A stretch of DNA of 64,000 nt from Flavobacterium sp. 1 (GTDB lineage Bacteria; Bacteroidota; Bacteroidia; Flavobacteriales; Flavobacteriaceae), in contig NZ_PGER01000001.1 in assembly GCF_002797935.1 (NCBI RefSeq), positions 434,001-498,000 on the forward strand, read 5' to 3'. The notes under the pieces were generated by a model, which worked only from the letters and a program-made list of their open reading frames with translations, ran no database searches and was not told where the DNA came from. This document shows positions 43,017 to 52,494 of the stretch, in pieces. Positions within the stretch are counted from its first letter, which is position 1; each line of letters opens with the position of its first letter. The position numbers were made by a program, and so were the translations under genes.

Positions 43017-46000
43017 TTGAAGAATTTTATACTGCTTTTTATACTGTTACTGGCTTTTTCTTTGACTGGTTTTTCGCAAGAATACTCAGTTAAATTTCTT
43101 GATATATCTGATGGATTGTCTAATAATTCGGTTACAACAATTTATCAGGACAGTGATGGTTTTATGTGGTTTGGCACTTATGACGGATTAAACCGATATG
43201 ACGGTTATAATTTTAAAGTGTACCGCAATAAGATTAATGACAAAAATTCCTTGTCGTTCAATACTATTTATAATATTGAGGGCGATTCTAAAAAAAATAT
43301 ATGGGTTGGCGGTGCAAACGGAGCATGTGTTTTTGACAAAAGAGAATCTGTTTTTCATCCTCTTGTTTTTGTTTCAAGAAACAATACTGCTCAAGTCTTA
43401 AAAGATATAGTTCATCAGATTCGGTCTGTTTCAAAAGGACAGGTGTTAGTAGCTTCACAAAATTTCGGAGTGCTTATTTACGAAGAAGGATCCTATACCG
43501 GAAAGAATCTCCGTCTTGAACAATCCAATAAACTGCTATACAACTATAATGCTACGGTTCTTGAAAATGATCCAAAAAATAACCGTTGCTGGGTATATGT
43601 AAGAAATGTGGGTATTTGTCAGTACAATTATAATTCAAAAAGATTGAGGGTAGTGTATTCGTCTTCAATGGAAGCAAAATGCATGAAGCTTTCAGCAGAT
43701 GCGGTTCTTTGGCTGGGAACAGATGACGGGCTGTATTCTTTTGACACACGTACTAATTTATTATCATCCAATTATTTGCCGGTTAACTGTACGGTGACCG
43801 ATATTCATATTGACAAGAAAAAAGAAGTGTGGGCAACTACAGATGGACGCGGTATTTATAAAGTGACTGGTGAAAATAAAAAAGCAGTTCCATACAGCTT
43901 GGCCAAAGGCAAACAGCTTGTGAAGAGTAATTCGATATGGAGCCTGCATGAAGATGTTTCGGGAAATATGTGGATTGGCACTTTGCGTGGCGGTATAAGC
44001 ATGATAGGCAATAGTCCAAAATACTTTAAAAATATTAGATATAATGAAAAGGACAGCGATCCTGCCGAAAATTTTATACTGTCTTTTTGCGAAGATGAAA
44101 AAAAGAATCTGTGGATAGGAACTGATGGGGCAGGTTTGAAATATTGGAACAAAAAAAATAATACCTATACAATTTATAGCACTTCAGCGGCTTCGTCTCA
44201 TAAAATCAGCAGTAATTTTATTACCGGAATAATAAGGGATAATAATAATGAGATCTGGGTGTCAACTTGGGCTGGAGGTATAAACCGTATCAATCCTGTA
44301 ACCAACAGTATTACACGTTTTTCATGTTATAACCCATTTACCAAACAGATTGAGAAAAATATCTGGTTTGTCTATAAAGATTTTGATGGGGATATTTGGG
44401 CCAGTGCGACCAATGAAGGCTCTTTGTATTTATTTGACAGGACTAAAAACAGTTTTGTGCTTTTTAATAAAACCATTGATAATCTGCAGTGCCTTATTGA
44501 GGCGAGTGACGGTAAGTTTTGGGGCTGTAATTATACATCGTTATTAGCTATAGATAAAAAAGACAAAAAATACAAGAAGTATCTCATTGGGAATCCTATA
44601 AGATGCATACATGAGGATAAAAACAAAAATCTTTGGCTGGGTACACAAGAAGGAGGATTACTGCTGTTTGACCGAAAAACAAATAAGTTTAAAAGACTGA
44701 CTACAGATGATGGTTTGCCTTCCAATACGATTTTGAGACTGCTGGAAGATAAAGACGGGAATTTATGGATGAGCACTTACAACGGAATCTGCCGATTTGA
44801 TAAAAAAAGTAAAACATTCAGGAATTTTTCGGTCAATGATGGACTGCAAAGCAATCAGTTTAGTTTTAATGCTGGTTTAAAATTATCTACAGGGGAATTT
44901 CTATTTGGGGGAATAAATGGTTTCAACTCCTTTTTTCCAGAAGATATAAAAGAGTTTAATCAGAAGAATAATTTACTGCTGACTGATTTTTATTTAAATA
45001 ACCAGCCTATAGAAGAAAGTAAAAACGAATTTATTTCGGGATGGGATTCCGGCAGAATCAAAGAAGTGGATCTGCCTTATGATCAGACTACATTATCGAT
45101 AGAATTTGTGGCATTGGATTATAATAATGCCGATAAAATTAATTATGCCTACTACTTAGACGGTTGGGATGACCGATGGAATTATGTGGGTCAGGCTCGA
45201 AAGGCAAATTATGCAAAACTGGCAGAAGGCAAGTATGTTTTTAAAGTTAAAACAACAAATTTTAGAGGAGGCTGGAATAAAGAGGAAAGTCTTATTACGG
45301 TTATTGTTTCACCGCCATGGTATAGATCGTGGTGGGCATACAGCTTTTATTTATTGGCGGGAGCAGGAATTATTTATGGCTACATCAGATACAATAAAAA
45401 CAAAGAAAAATTAAAGTATAAAGTAAAAATTGCAGAATTAGAAAGAATCAAAGAAAAGGAAATTGCCGAGAAGCAGTCATCAATGTTCACGTACATTTCT
45501 CATGAGTTCCGCACGCCTTTGTCATTGATTATAAATCCGTTAAAAAAGGCCATTAAAAATGGTCATACCGAAAATAGTTCTTCGGTAAGTGATTTAGTAA
45601 TTGCGCATAGAAATGCTAAAAGGCTTTTGAGTTTAGTAGATCAGCTGCTGCTTTTTCGCAAAGCTGAAAATGATGCCGATGAACTCAAGATGTCTGTAAT
45701 AAATGTGAATAATCTTTGCTATGAAATACATCAGTGTTTTGTAAATCAGGCAAAGGACAAAAATATTGATTATACTTTCCAGATACCGGAAAACAATATT
45801 GAAATAATAGGTGATTACGAAAAAATTGAGATTTCCTTGTTTAATTTGATTTCCAATGCGTTCAAATTCACCCCAGTTGGAGGAGAAATCAGCCTTAATT
45901 TATCTGAAACTGAAACCGATGTAATTATAGAGGTTTTGGATAACGGGACAGGAATTGCAACGAATGACTTGGAAACTATTTTTGAGAAATTTAAAAGAGT

Positions 46001-47090
46001 GAATTCCAAGGTTCCCGTTGGCGGAAGTTCCGGTTTTGGAATAGGGCTTTACATCGTTAGATATTTTGTCGAAAAACATAAAGGGACAGTAAGCTGTACC
46101 AGCGAAATAGGAAAAGGAAGCACATTTAAATTAACTTTCTTAAAAGGGCAGGATCATTTTGATGATCTGCACATTAACATAGTTACTCCAAAATTGAGCC
46201 CGTTAGTCGAAGAATTAATGACAGACGATATTGAAGAGATTACTGATGTTGCAGTGCAATCAGTTTCTGAACATGAACTGCACAAAGTGATGCTGACTGA
46301 TAAAAGAACACTTTTGATTATAGATGACAATACGGATATCAGAAATTATTTGATTCGTCTTTTTTCGGATACTCATATAATATATAGTGCAGATAATGGG
46401 GAGGAAGGTTTAAAATTGACCAAAAAACACATGCCGGATTTGGTTATCAGTGATATCGCTATGGATGTGATGGACGGACTTGAATTATGCCGAAAAATTA
46501 AAGAGAACAGTAGTCTGTCTCATATTCCTGTAATATTGTTAACCGCATCCAAAAATCCAGAAACACATCTGCAGGGAATAAGTGATGGAGCAGATGATTA
46601 CATAACCAAGCCATTTGATGATGATTTGCTTGTTGCCCGTGTTGAATCATTATTAAAAAGCCGCAGTAATTTAAGAACGTATTTTTTGGACAGTATTACT
46701 TTAAAAGAGAATACCCAAAAGGTTCCTGCCGAATACCAGGAAATTCTAAAAAAATGTATTCTTATTATAGAGACCAATATTCACAAGCGTGATTTTACGA
46801 TTAAAAATTTTGCTGCCGAAATGGGAATGAGCCATAGAACGCTGTATACTAAAATTAAAATCATTTCCGGGCAAACCCTAAATGCATTTATACGTTCTAT
46901 ACGTATAAGAAGAGCAGCGATGTTAATGCTTACCGAAAACATGAATATTGCTCAGGCAAGTGTTGAGGTAGGTTTTGAAGATCCAAAATATTTCAGACAG
47001 CAATTTGTCAAGCTTTTTGGAATAACGCCTTCAGAGTACATCAAGAAATACAAAAACTCTTTTAACTCTGATTTAAATATTATCAACTAA
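43017..47090 (+). CDS. Hybrid two-component system (HTCS) regulator of the PUL
   Basis: A 1357-residue one-protein sensor and activator. Order: signal peptide from a TTG start (MKNFILLFILLLAFSLTGFS), two seven-bladed propellers made of Reg_prop repeats (MWFGTYDGLNRYDG, LWIGTDGAGL, LWMSTYNGI), a Y_Y_Y domain (about 660-755), one membrane helix (about 765-783), HisKA with H829 in YISHEFRTPLSL, HATPase (SLFNLISNAFKF, GFGIGLYI), a receiver with D1146 in LVISDIAMDVMDG, and an AraC DNA-binding domain (about 1250-1350; MGMSHRTLYTKIKIISGQTL, VGFEDPKYFRQQF). HTCS proteins bind oligosaccharides in the periplasm and activate their PUL. It lies upstream of susC/susD. The TTG start is chosen because it gives the signal peptide exactly and no ATG is available nearby. 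Confidence 0.92.
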   Translation: MKNFILLFILLLAFSLTGFSQEYSVKFLDISDGLSNNSVTTIYQDSDGFMWFGTYDGLNRYDGYNFKVYRNKINDKNSLSFNTIYNIEGDSKKNIWVGGANGACVFDKRESVFHPLVFVSRNNTAQVLKDIVHQIRSVSKGQVLVASQNFGVLIYEEGSYTGKNLRLEQSNKLLYNYNATVLENDPKNNRCWVYVRNVGICQYNYNSKRLRVVYSSSMEAKCMKLSADAVLWLGTDDGLYSFDTRTNLLSSNYLPVNCTVTDIHIDKKKEVWATTDGRGIYKVTGENKKAVPYSLAKGKQLVKSNSIWSLHEDVSGNMWIGTLRGGISMIGNSPKYFKNIRYNEKDSDPAENFILSFCEDEKKNLWIGTDGAGLKYWNKKNNTYTIYSTSAASSHKISSNFITGIIRDNNNEIWVSTWAGGINRINPVTNSITRFSCYNPFTKQIEKNIWFVYKDFDGDIWASATNEGSLYLFDRTKNSFVLFNKTIDNLQCLIEASDGKFWGCNYTSLLAIDKKDKKYKKYLIGNPIRCIHEDKNKNLWLGTQEGGLLLFDRKTNKFKRLTTDDGLPSNTILRLLEDKDGNLWMSTYNGICRFDKKSKTFRNFSVNDGLQSNQFSFNAGLKLSTGEFLFGGINGFNSFFPEDIKEFNQKNNLLLTDFYLNNQPIEESKNEFISGWDSGRIKEVDLPYDQTTLSIEFVALDYNNADKINYAYYLDGWDDRWNYVGQARKANYAKLAEGKYVFKVKTTNFRGGWNKEESLITVIVSPPWYRSWWAYSFYLLAGAGIIYGYIRYNKNKEKLKYKVKIAELERIKEKEIAEKQSSMFTYISHEFRTPLSLIINPLKKAIKNGHTENSSSVSDLVIAHRNAKRLLSLVDQLLLFRKAENDADELKMSVINVNNLCYEIHQCFVNQAKDKNIDYTFQIPENNIEIIGDYEKIEISLFNLISNAFKFTPVGGEISLNLSETETDVIIEVLDNGTGIATNDLETIFEKFKRVNSKVPVGGSSGFGIGLYIVRYFVEKHKGTVSCTSEIGKGSTFKLTFLKGQDHFDDLHINIVTPKLSPLVEELMTDDIEEITDVAVQSVSEHELHKVMLTDKRTLLIIDDNTDIRNYLIRLFSDTHIIYSADNGEEGLKLTKKHMPDLVISDIAMDVMDGLELCRKIKENSSLSHIPVILLTASKNPETHLQGISDGADDYITKPFDDDLLVARVESLLKSRSNLRTYFLDSITLKENTQKVPAEYQEILKKCILIIETNIHKRDFTIKNFAAEMGMSHRTLYTKIKIISGQTLNAFIRSIRIRRAAMLMLTENMNIAQASVEVGFEDPKYFRQQFVKLFGITPSEYIKKYKNSFNSDLNIIN

Positions 47091-47350
47091 TATTTAAATC
47101 GGAGGGGAAGTAATTCCTAATTGTATTTTTAAAGATTTCATTTCACGATTTATTTTTTGATTCCGTTAAAATAGTGATGCATCATTTAAGTATGAAGGTA
47201 ATTATAACCTTGTTTTTTCAAATTTATATCATTATTTCAAAAATATGAATCTGGTGAAAGTGTAAAACAATAATTACATATCATTTAAAAATAAGCTGTT
47301 ATTTTTTATCATTTCGTATTTTTATTAGTTAAAAAATATCTAATTGCAAT

Positions 47351-47411
47351 TTTACCCTCCTTTTTTTTCCAATTTACCCCTCCTAAAACTTTGGAAGTAG
47401 TCATTACTTTG
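47351..47411 (+). promoter_or_regulatory. Candidate HTCS-activated PUL promoter
   Basis: TTTACCCTCC at 47351-47360 and TTTACCCCTCC at 47373-47383 form a direct repeat 22 bp apart, two helical turns, as AraC-type activators prefer. TTACTTTG at 47404-47411 nearly fits the -7 element, while no TTTG is at -33 distance, suggesting an activator-dependent promoter. The transcript would have a leader of about 500 nt. The rest of 47091-47915 shows no gene other than a doubtful 21-codon ORF at 47720-47785. Confidence 0.45.
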
Positions 47412-47915
47412 CACTTATAGTTACTACAACGTTATATTATTATCAATTTAATAAGTTTTGTTAATAGTATATTTTAGGAGTACGTTAAATAAAAATAAAA
47501 ATCGTTTTCGTAACCTATAATAAATTTTGAATCGATTACCAGAATCTGTCAAAGGATGGAATATTAAAAAGGAATACTTAATTAAAAACATTATTTGTAT
47601 AATCTGTTAGCAACTTAGTTTATCAGCTCTATCAAATATTTTTTTCTTAAAATTAAAAAATGTAAAATAAACACTTATAAATAACCAAAAACCCTAACAA
47701 TTAATCTAAAAAAACCCGTATGAAAAAAAACAAAAAAAATTTCCTTACAGCAATAGTTTATTGCAGAATATTGAGGAACACTTAAAATCAAAAAAGTTAT
47801 TGGATCCCATAATTATTTTTTGATTTATTAAATCCGACAAAAACAATCCGTCTTGTTTATGTTTAAATAATTACAAAAAAAACAAAACCAATAAATAACC
47901 TTTAAAATTAAAGAA

Positions 47916-49310
47916 ATGAAAAAAATTAAATTTTTATTTTTTCTTGCTTTTTTTGCAGTCCTTTTTACAGGATGTCAAGATAATAAAGACGATTTTCCAA
48001 CATCAGAAAAACCTACGCTAGCTGTAGGCACAACAGAAATATATGGTGCTCCTAACAGAAAATTTGAAATTAAAGCTGCTTTGGCTGATGATTTAGGATT
48101 AAGAAGTGTACGAATTCAAATACCGGAACTGTCGTTAGATAAAGTAATCTCATTAGGAACAGAGCCTTTGGTAACAACTTATGATTTGAGCTACTTTTTT
48201 GAAATCCCTGCTGATAGAGGAACATCAGAGGCTTTTAAAATTAAACTGACAGTAACAGACGTTTCTAATAACTCAGTTGATCAGGATATTAATCTGCGTT
48301 TAGACGGAGAGTTTGATGCTCCTGCCATAACAATGATAACTCCAAAAGAAGGAGCTGTTGTTTTATTGTCAACAAGCAATAAAATGCCTGTGAATTTCAC
48401 TGTTAATGATAATTCAGGTATCGATTTTGTTCAAGTAAAATGTGTTGCTTTAGGTATTGATGAAACAGTACAATTAACAGGTTCGCCTCAATCATATACT
48501 TTCAATAAAACGTATACATTGCCGGTAACTGCCGCTAATTATGTATTGACAATTACTGCAAGAGATAAATTTGCGATACCAAACACAGGTACATTAAATA
48601 TTAATGTGGTTGCTACCAATGAGTATCCTGCTCTTTATTTATGTGATCAGCCAAAAGGTACAAATCTTACTACAGATGCCGTTGGTGTTCCAATGTATTT
48701 CCATGACAAAAACGGACAGGATTTCGAATTTAAATATTATGCTGATGCTGATAATAAAGAAGTTTATTTCTTAGGGCAAGAGTCTGATTTTGCACCGCAC
48801 TGTTTTGGATTGATCGGAGGAAACTTAAAAGATGATGTTGCTTCGGCGCCAATTGTTCTGCCTACAAAAGGATACTATAAAATAAAAGTAAATCCAAATA
48901 CATTAGCTTATTCAGTTACAAAATATACGCCAACAAGTAAAGTTTGGGCTGATATTGCAAATGGATTATGGCATGATGATGAAGCGCAAAGAAGACCTTT
49001 CGTAAGTATTTGCGGAGGCGGTATCAAAGATGCTAACTGGGATACATGGAATGCTTGGGTTCAAACAGGACTGCACTTCGCTAATAATCCAAATAATCCA
49101 TATCAATTAGTTGGAGAATGTACTCTAACAGGAACTATGGAAGCTACTTTTACTGGTCAATGGTGGAATCCTTCATGGAGACTGATTAAAAATGGTATTG
49201 CAACTATGTCACCGGGTGAAAACGGTAATGCGAAATATCCAGCAGCTCCAGGTGTGTATAAAGTTGTTATTGATACTGAACTGGAGAGAGCTTTCATAAC
49301 AAAAAAATAA
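47916..49310 (+). CDS. SusE/SusF-like outer-membrane glycan-binding lipoprotein
   Basis: A 464-residue lipoprotein (lipobox LFTGCQDN). Two or three Ig-like domains come first (TLAVGTTEIYGAPNRKFEIK; PAITMITPKEGAVVLLST), and the C-terminal half has a repeated motif of the SusE/F outer-membrane type (KGYYKIKVNPNTLAYSVTKY; PGVYKVVIDTELERAFITKK). It lies immediately before susC, where surface glycan-binding proteins are sometimes encoded. It probably binds the target polysaccharide at the cell surface. The assignment rests on layout and these C-terminal beta motifs, not on a firm family match. Aromatic residues near 350-440 (NWDTWNAWVQTG, WWNPSW) would suit sugar binding. Confidence 0.7.
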   Translation: MKKIKFLFFLAFFAVLFTGCQDNKDDFPTSEKPTLAVGTTEIYGAPNRKFEIKAALADDLGLRSVRIQIPELSLDKVISLGTEPLVTTYDLSYFFEIPADRGTSEAFKIKLTVTDVSNNSVDQDINLRLDGEFDAPAITMITPKEGAVVLLSTSNKMPVNFTVNDNSGIDFVQVKCVALGIDETVQLTGSPQSYTFNKTYTLPVTAANYVLTITARDKFAIPNTGTLNINVVATNEYPALYLCDQPKGTNLTTDAVGVPMYFHDKNGQDFEFKYYADADNKEVYFLGQESDFAPHCFGLIGGNLKDDVASAPIVLPTKGYYKIKVNPNTLAYSVTKYTPTSKVWADIANGLWHDDEAQRRPFVSICGGGIKDANWDTWNAWVQTGLHFANNPNNPYQLVGECTLTGTMEATFTGQWWNPSWRLIKNGIATMSPGENGNAKYPAAPGVYKVVIDTELERAFITKK

Positions 49311-49450
49311 TTTGTTATTGCCTTGTTATAACATTAATAAATAAAATATCAGAATATGAAATCGCCATTTAAAACAAATTTGCGGAAGCAAATACCGATA
49401 ACAAAAAAGGCGACACCATATATGACCTCTAATAATTAAATTTAACATAT

Positions 49451-52400
49451 ATGAAATATAGATTTATATGGTTATTTATAGCCGTGTTGTGCAGTGCTGC
49501 AACATTTGCTCAGATAACAGTAAAAGGGACTGTTAAGGACAAAAGTGCCTTGCCGGTACCAGGTGCGAATATCATTGTGAAAGGAGCAGGAACTTCTACT
49601 TCTACTGATTTTGACGGTAAATATTCTATTGTCGTTCCAAATAAAGACGCTCAGCTTCAATTTTCTTTCATCGGTTTTACAACCAAAACAATTACAGTTG
49701 GAGACAGGACATCACTAGATGTTGTCTTGGAACAAGTGGGACAAAACTTGGATGAGGTGGTAGTTGTTGGATATGGAACAATGAAAAAGAGAGATGTAAC
49801 TACTTCAATTTCTTCTGTAAAAGGGAAAGAACTTCAAACAATGACAGTAGGTAATGTTACCGAATCACTGCAGGGTAAAGTGTCTGGTGTACAAGTTACA
49901 GGACAAGGAGGTCCAGGAGCTCAGCCAAGAGTATTGATTCGTGGTATTTCTACCCTTAACCTTAGCACGGATCCTCTTTATGTTATTGATGGTGTCCCAA
50001 TGGGAACCAGTATCAACTTTTTGAGTAACAATGAGATTGAATCTATGGATGTGCTTAAGGATGCTTCTGCAAGTGCTATTTATGGTTCTCGTGCTTCAAA
50101 CGGTGTTATCCTTATCACTACCAAAAGAGGTAAAGTTGGAAAACCTAAGTTTAATGTTGATTTAAGCAATGGTTTCCAAATGATGGATAATCCGTATAAT
50201 ATGTCAAGTGCTGAAAGCTATGCGACTATTATGAACAAAGCATATACTAATTCTGGATATTCTGAGTATTTGCCAAATGCTGAGCAATACAGAGGTAAAA
50301 CTACTGATTGGTGGGGTACTGGAATCAAAAAAGCTTCACCAGTGACAAATGCTTCTATAGGAGTAACTGGAGGTTCTGAAAAAAATACTTATGCTGCAAG
50401 TTTGAACTATTATAAATCGGACTCTTTTTACGGAGTTGGAGGATGGGAAAGAATTACTGCAAGAATTGCTAATGATTTCAAATTTTCTGATAAAGTTTCT
50501 GTAGGCATCACTTTAAATCCGCGTTTTGAAACTTGGGGTTCACCAGGGAACTGGGCTGATTTTGATAAAATTGATCCAATTACGCCAATTTACAAACCAG
50601 CAGATCAATTGAATGGAACGGAAAATGAATACAGCATCTATGCGCGTTCTCCATCGTTTGTTTGGAATCCTGTTGCCTCAGTAGCGAGATACGATGACTA
50701 TACCGATCAGTATAATTTGAATACCAATGCATATTTACAATATGAACCAATTAAAGGTTTGGTTTTCCGTACACAAGGATCTATTGAAGTAGGTGATAAA
50801 ACACAAAGTATTTTTAGACCGGACTTCGTAATTGATGCAGCACACGAAAAAGCAGAAATCAATAGTGTTGAAAGAAAAAACACTACTAATCATGACTGGA
50901 CTTGGCAAACGACAGCGACCTATAACAAAACATTTGCAGAAAAACACAATGTTTCTTTGATGGTAGGAGCTACAATGGAAGAGTACAATGGGAATGATGT
51001 TTGGGGTTATGGAGAAGGAGTGCCAAATAATTCTGATTTGATGAGAGAGGTTAATGCAGCTACTAAAAACCGTAACAGTGGAGGAAATAGCTGGTCTAGC
51101 TCTTTGCAGTCATATCTTTCACGTCTTTCTTATAACTACGACAGTAAATATTACTTGACTGGTTCATTCAGACGTGATGGTTCTTCAAAATTTATGGCTA
51201 ATAACAAATGGGCAAATTTTCCTGCTGCTTCTGCCTCTTGGAGAATTTCTAATGAAGGATTTATGGAAAACACAAAGTCTGTAATAAATAATCTTAGTTT
51301 AAAAGCAGGATGGGGTAGAGTAGGAAATCAAAATTTACCAGACGCTGTTTATCAGTCAAATATTGGGCAAGGTTATTATGTTATTGGAGGTGAAGTTGTA
51401 GATACTTCTTATCCTTCTTCTATGGCTAACAAAGATATCAAATGGGAAACTGTTGAAGATATGAATTTTGGTCTTGATTTTGGATTGTTTAAAAACAAAT
51501 TTTCTGGAACATTAGAATACTATGAAAAAACAACAAAAGATATGTTGTTCAAGAAACAGTTTCCAACTTACAGTGGATTTCCAGATTATTCAACTATGTG
51601 GACAAACGTTGGTTCTATGAAATCTAATGGTATTGATTTGCTTTTGTCTTATAAAGATAAAAAAGGTAATTTCTCTTATGGTGCAGATTTTACTTTTACG
51701 ACTGTTAACGTTGATATGATTTCATTATCAGCTGATGGTGAAAAGTTATATGGATCTAGTAACAGAACCTTAACTGTTGAAGGTGATGAACCTGGATACT
51801 TTTACGGATATGTAGCTGATGGTTTGTTCCAAAATCAAACAGAACTGAATTCTCATACAGATAATCATGGAACTAAATTGCAACAGTATGCTCAAGTGGG
51901 AGATATCCGTTTTAAAGATGTTAACGGTGACGGTAAACTGGATGATAAAGACAGAACAAAAATTGGTTCTCCATGGGCGAAATACACAATGGGATTGAAT
52001 TTTAATTTTGCTTATAAAGGGTTTGATTTGATTGCTAACTTCTATGCAAGTATTGGAAATGACATTGTAAATCAAAATATTTCTGACTTATATAATGGTG
52101 CTAGCTTGACTAACAAAGTTGCAGGACTTGAAGATATGGCTTGGCATGGAGAAGGAACATCTAATTATGTGCCTCGTCTGTCTAAAAATGACAACAACGA
52201 AAACTTTACAAAATTCTCATCATTGTATGTTGAAGACGGATCATACATGCGTATGAAAAACCTTCAGATTGGATATACATTCCTTAACCAATTTGGATTG
52301 GACAGACTTAGATTGTCTATATCAGGTCAAAATTTATGGACTGTAACAAATTATACAGGTGTTGACCCTGAAGTTGCAGGAGGAGATCCTGATAAAGGAG

Positions 52401-52483
52401 ACAGAGTTAAAGGAGCAGGTTTTGGAGGATGGAATTATCCAGTGCAGCCAACAATATTGATGGGGCTTAATGTAGGATTTTAA
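49451..52483 (+). CDS. susC-like: SusC/RagA-family TonB-linked outer-membrane transporter
   Basis: A 1010-residue TonB-dependent receptor. Order: signal peptide (to CSAATFAQ), carboxypeptidase D-like domain (ITVKGTVKDKSALPVPGANI), TonB-interacting region DEVVVVGYGTMKKRDVTTSI, plug with the SusC signature (VLIRGISTLNLSTDPLYVID; IYGSRASNGVILITTKRGK), and a 22-strand barrel ending in a terminal aromatic residue (LMGLNVGF). It imports oligosaccharides using TonB energy, with SusD as its lid. The susD gene starts 11 nt downstream. The start is the ATG at 49451; a 27-codon frame at 49356-49439 just upstream is not convincing. Confidence 0.95.
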   Translation: MKYRFIWLFIAVLCSAATFAQITVKGTVKDKSALPVPGANIIVKGAGTSTSTDFDGKYSIVVPNKDAQLQFSFIGFTTKTITVGDRTSLDVVLEQVGQNLDEVVVVGYGTMKKRDVTTSISSVKGKELQTMTVGNVTESLQGKVSGVQVTGQGGPGAQPRVLIRGISTLNLSTDPLYVIDGVPMGTSINFLSNNEIESMDVLKDASASAIYGSRASNGVILITTKRGKVGKPKFNVDLSNGFQMMDNPYNMSSAESYATIMNKAYTNSGYSEYLPNAEQYRGKTTDWWGTGIKKASPVTNASIGVTGGSEKNTYAASLNYYKSDSFYGVGGWERITARIANDFKFSDKVSVGITLNPRFETWGSPGNWADFDKIDPITPIYKPADQLNGTENEYSIYARSPSFVWNPVASVARYDDYTDQYNLNTNAYLQYEPIKGLVFRTQGSIEVGDKTQSIFRPDFVIDAAHEKAEINSVERKNTTNHDWTWQTTATYNKTFAEKHNVSLMVGATMEEYNGNDVWGYGEGVPNNSDLMREVNAATKNRNSGGNSWSSSLQSYLSRLSYNYDSKYYLTGSFRRDGSSKFMANNKWANFPAASASWRISNEGFMENTKSVINNLSLKAGWGRVGNQNLPDAVYQSNIGQGYYVIGGEVVDTSYPSSMANKDIKWETVEDMNFGLDFGLFKNKFSGTLEYYEKTTKDMLFKKQFPTYSGFPDYSTMWTNVGSMKSNGIDLLLSYKDKKGNFSYGADFTFTTVNVDMISLSADGEKLYGSSNRTLTVEGDEPGYFYGYVADGLFQNQTELNSHTDNHGTKLQQYAQVGDIRFKDVNGDGKLDDKDRTKIGSPWAKYTMGLNFNFAYKGFDLIANFYASIGNDIVNQNISDLYNGASLTNKVAGLEDMAWHGEGTSNYVPRLSKNDNNENFTKFSSLYVEDGSYMRMKNLQIGYTFLNQFGLDRLRLSISGQNLWTVTNYTGVDPEVAGGDPDKGDRVKGAGFGGWNYPVQPTILMGLNVGF

Positions 52484-52494
52484 TAAAAAAGAAC

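Noticed and set aside
49356..49439. 27-codon ORF between the SusE/F-like and susC genes
   Set aside because: No signal, no recognisable sequence and no ribosome-binding context; most likely chance.
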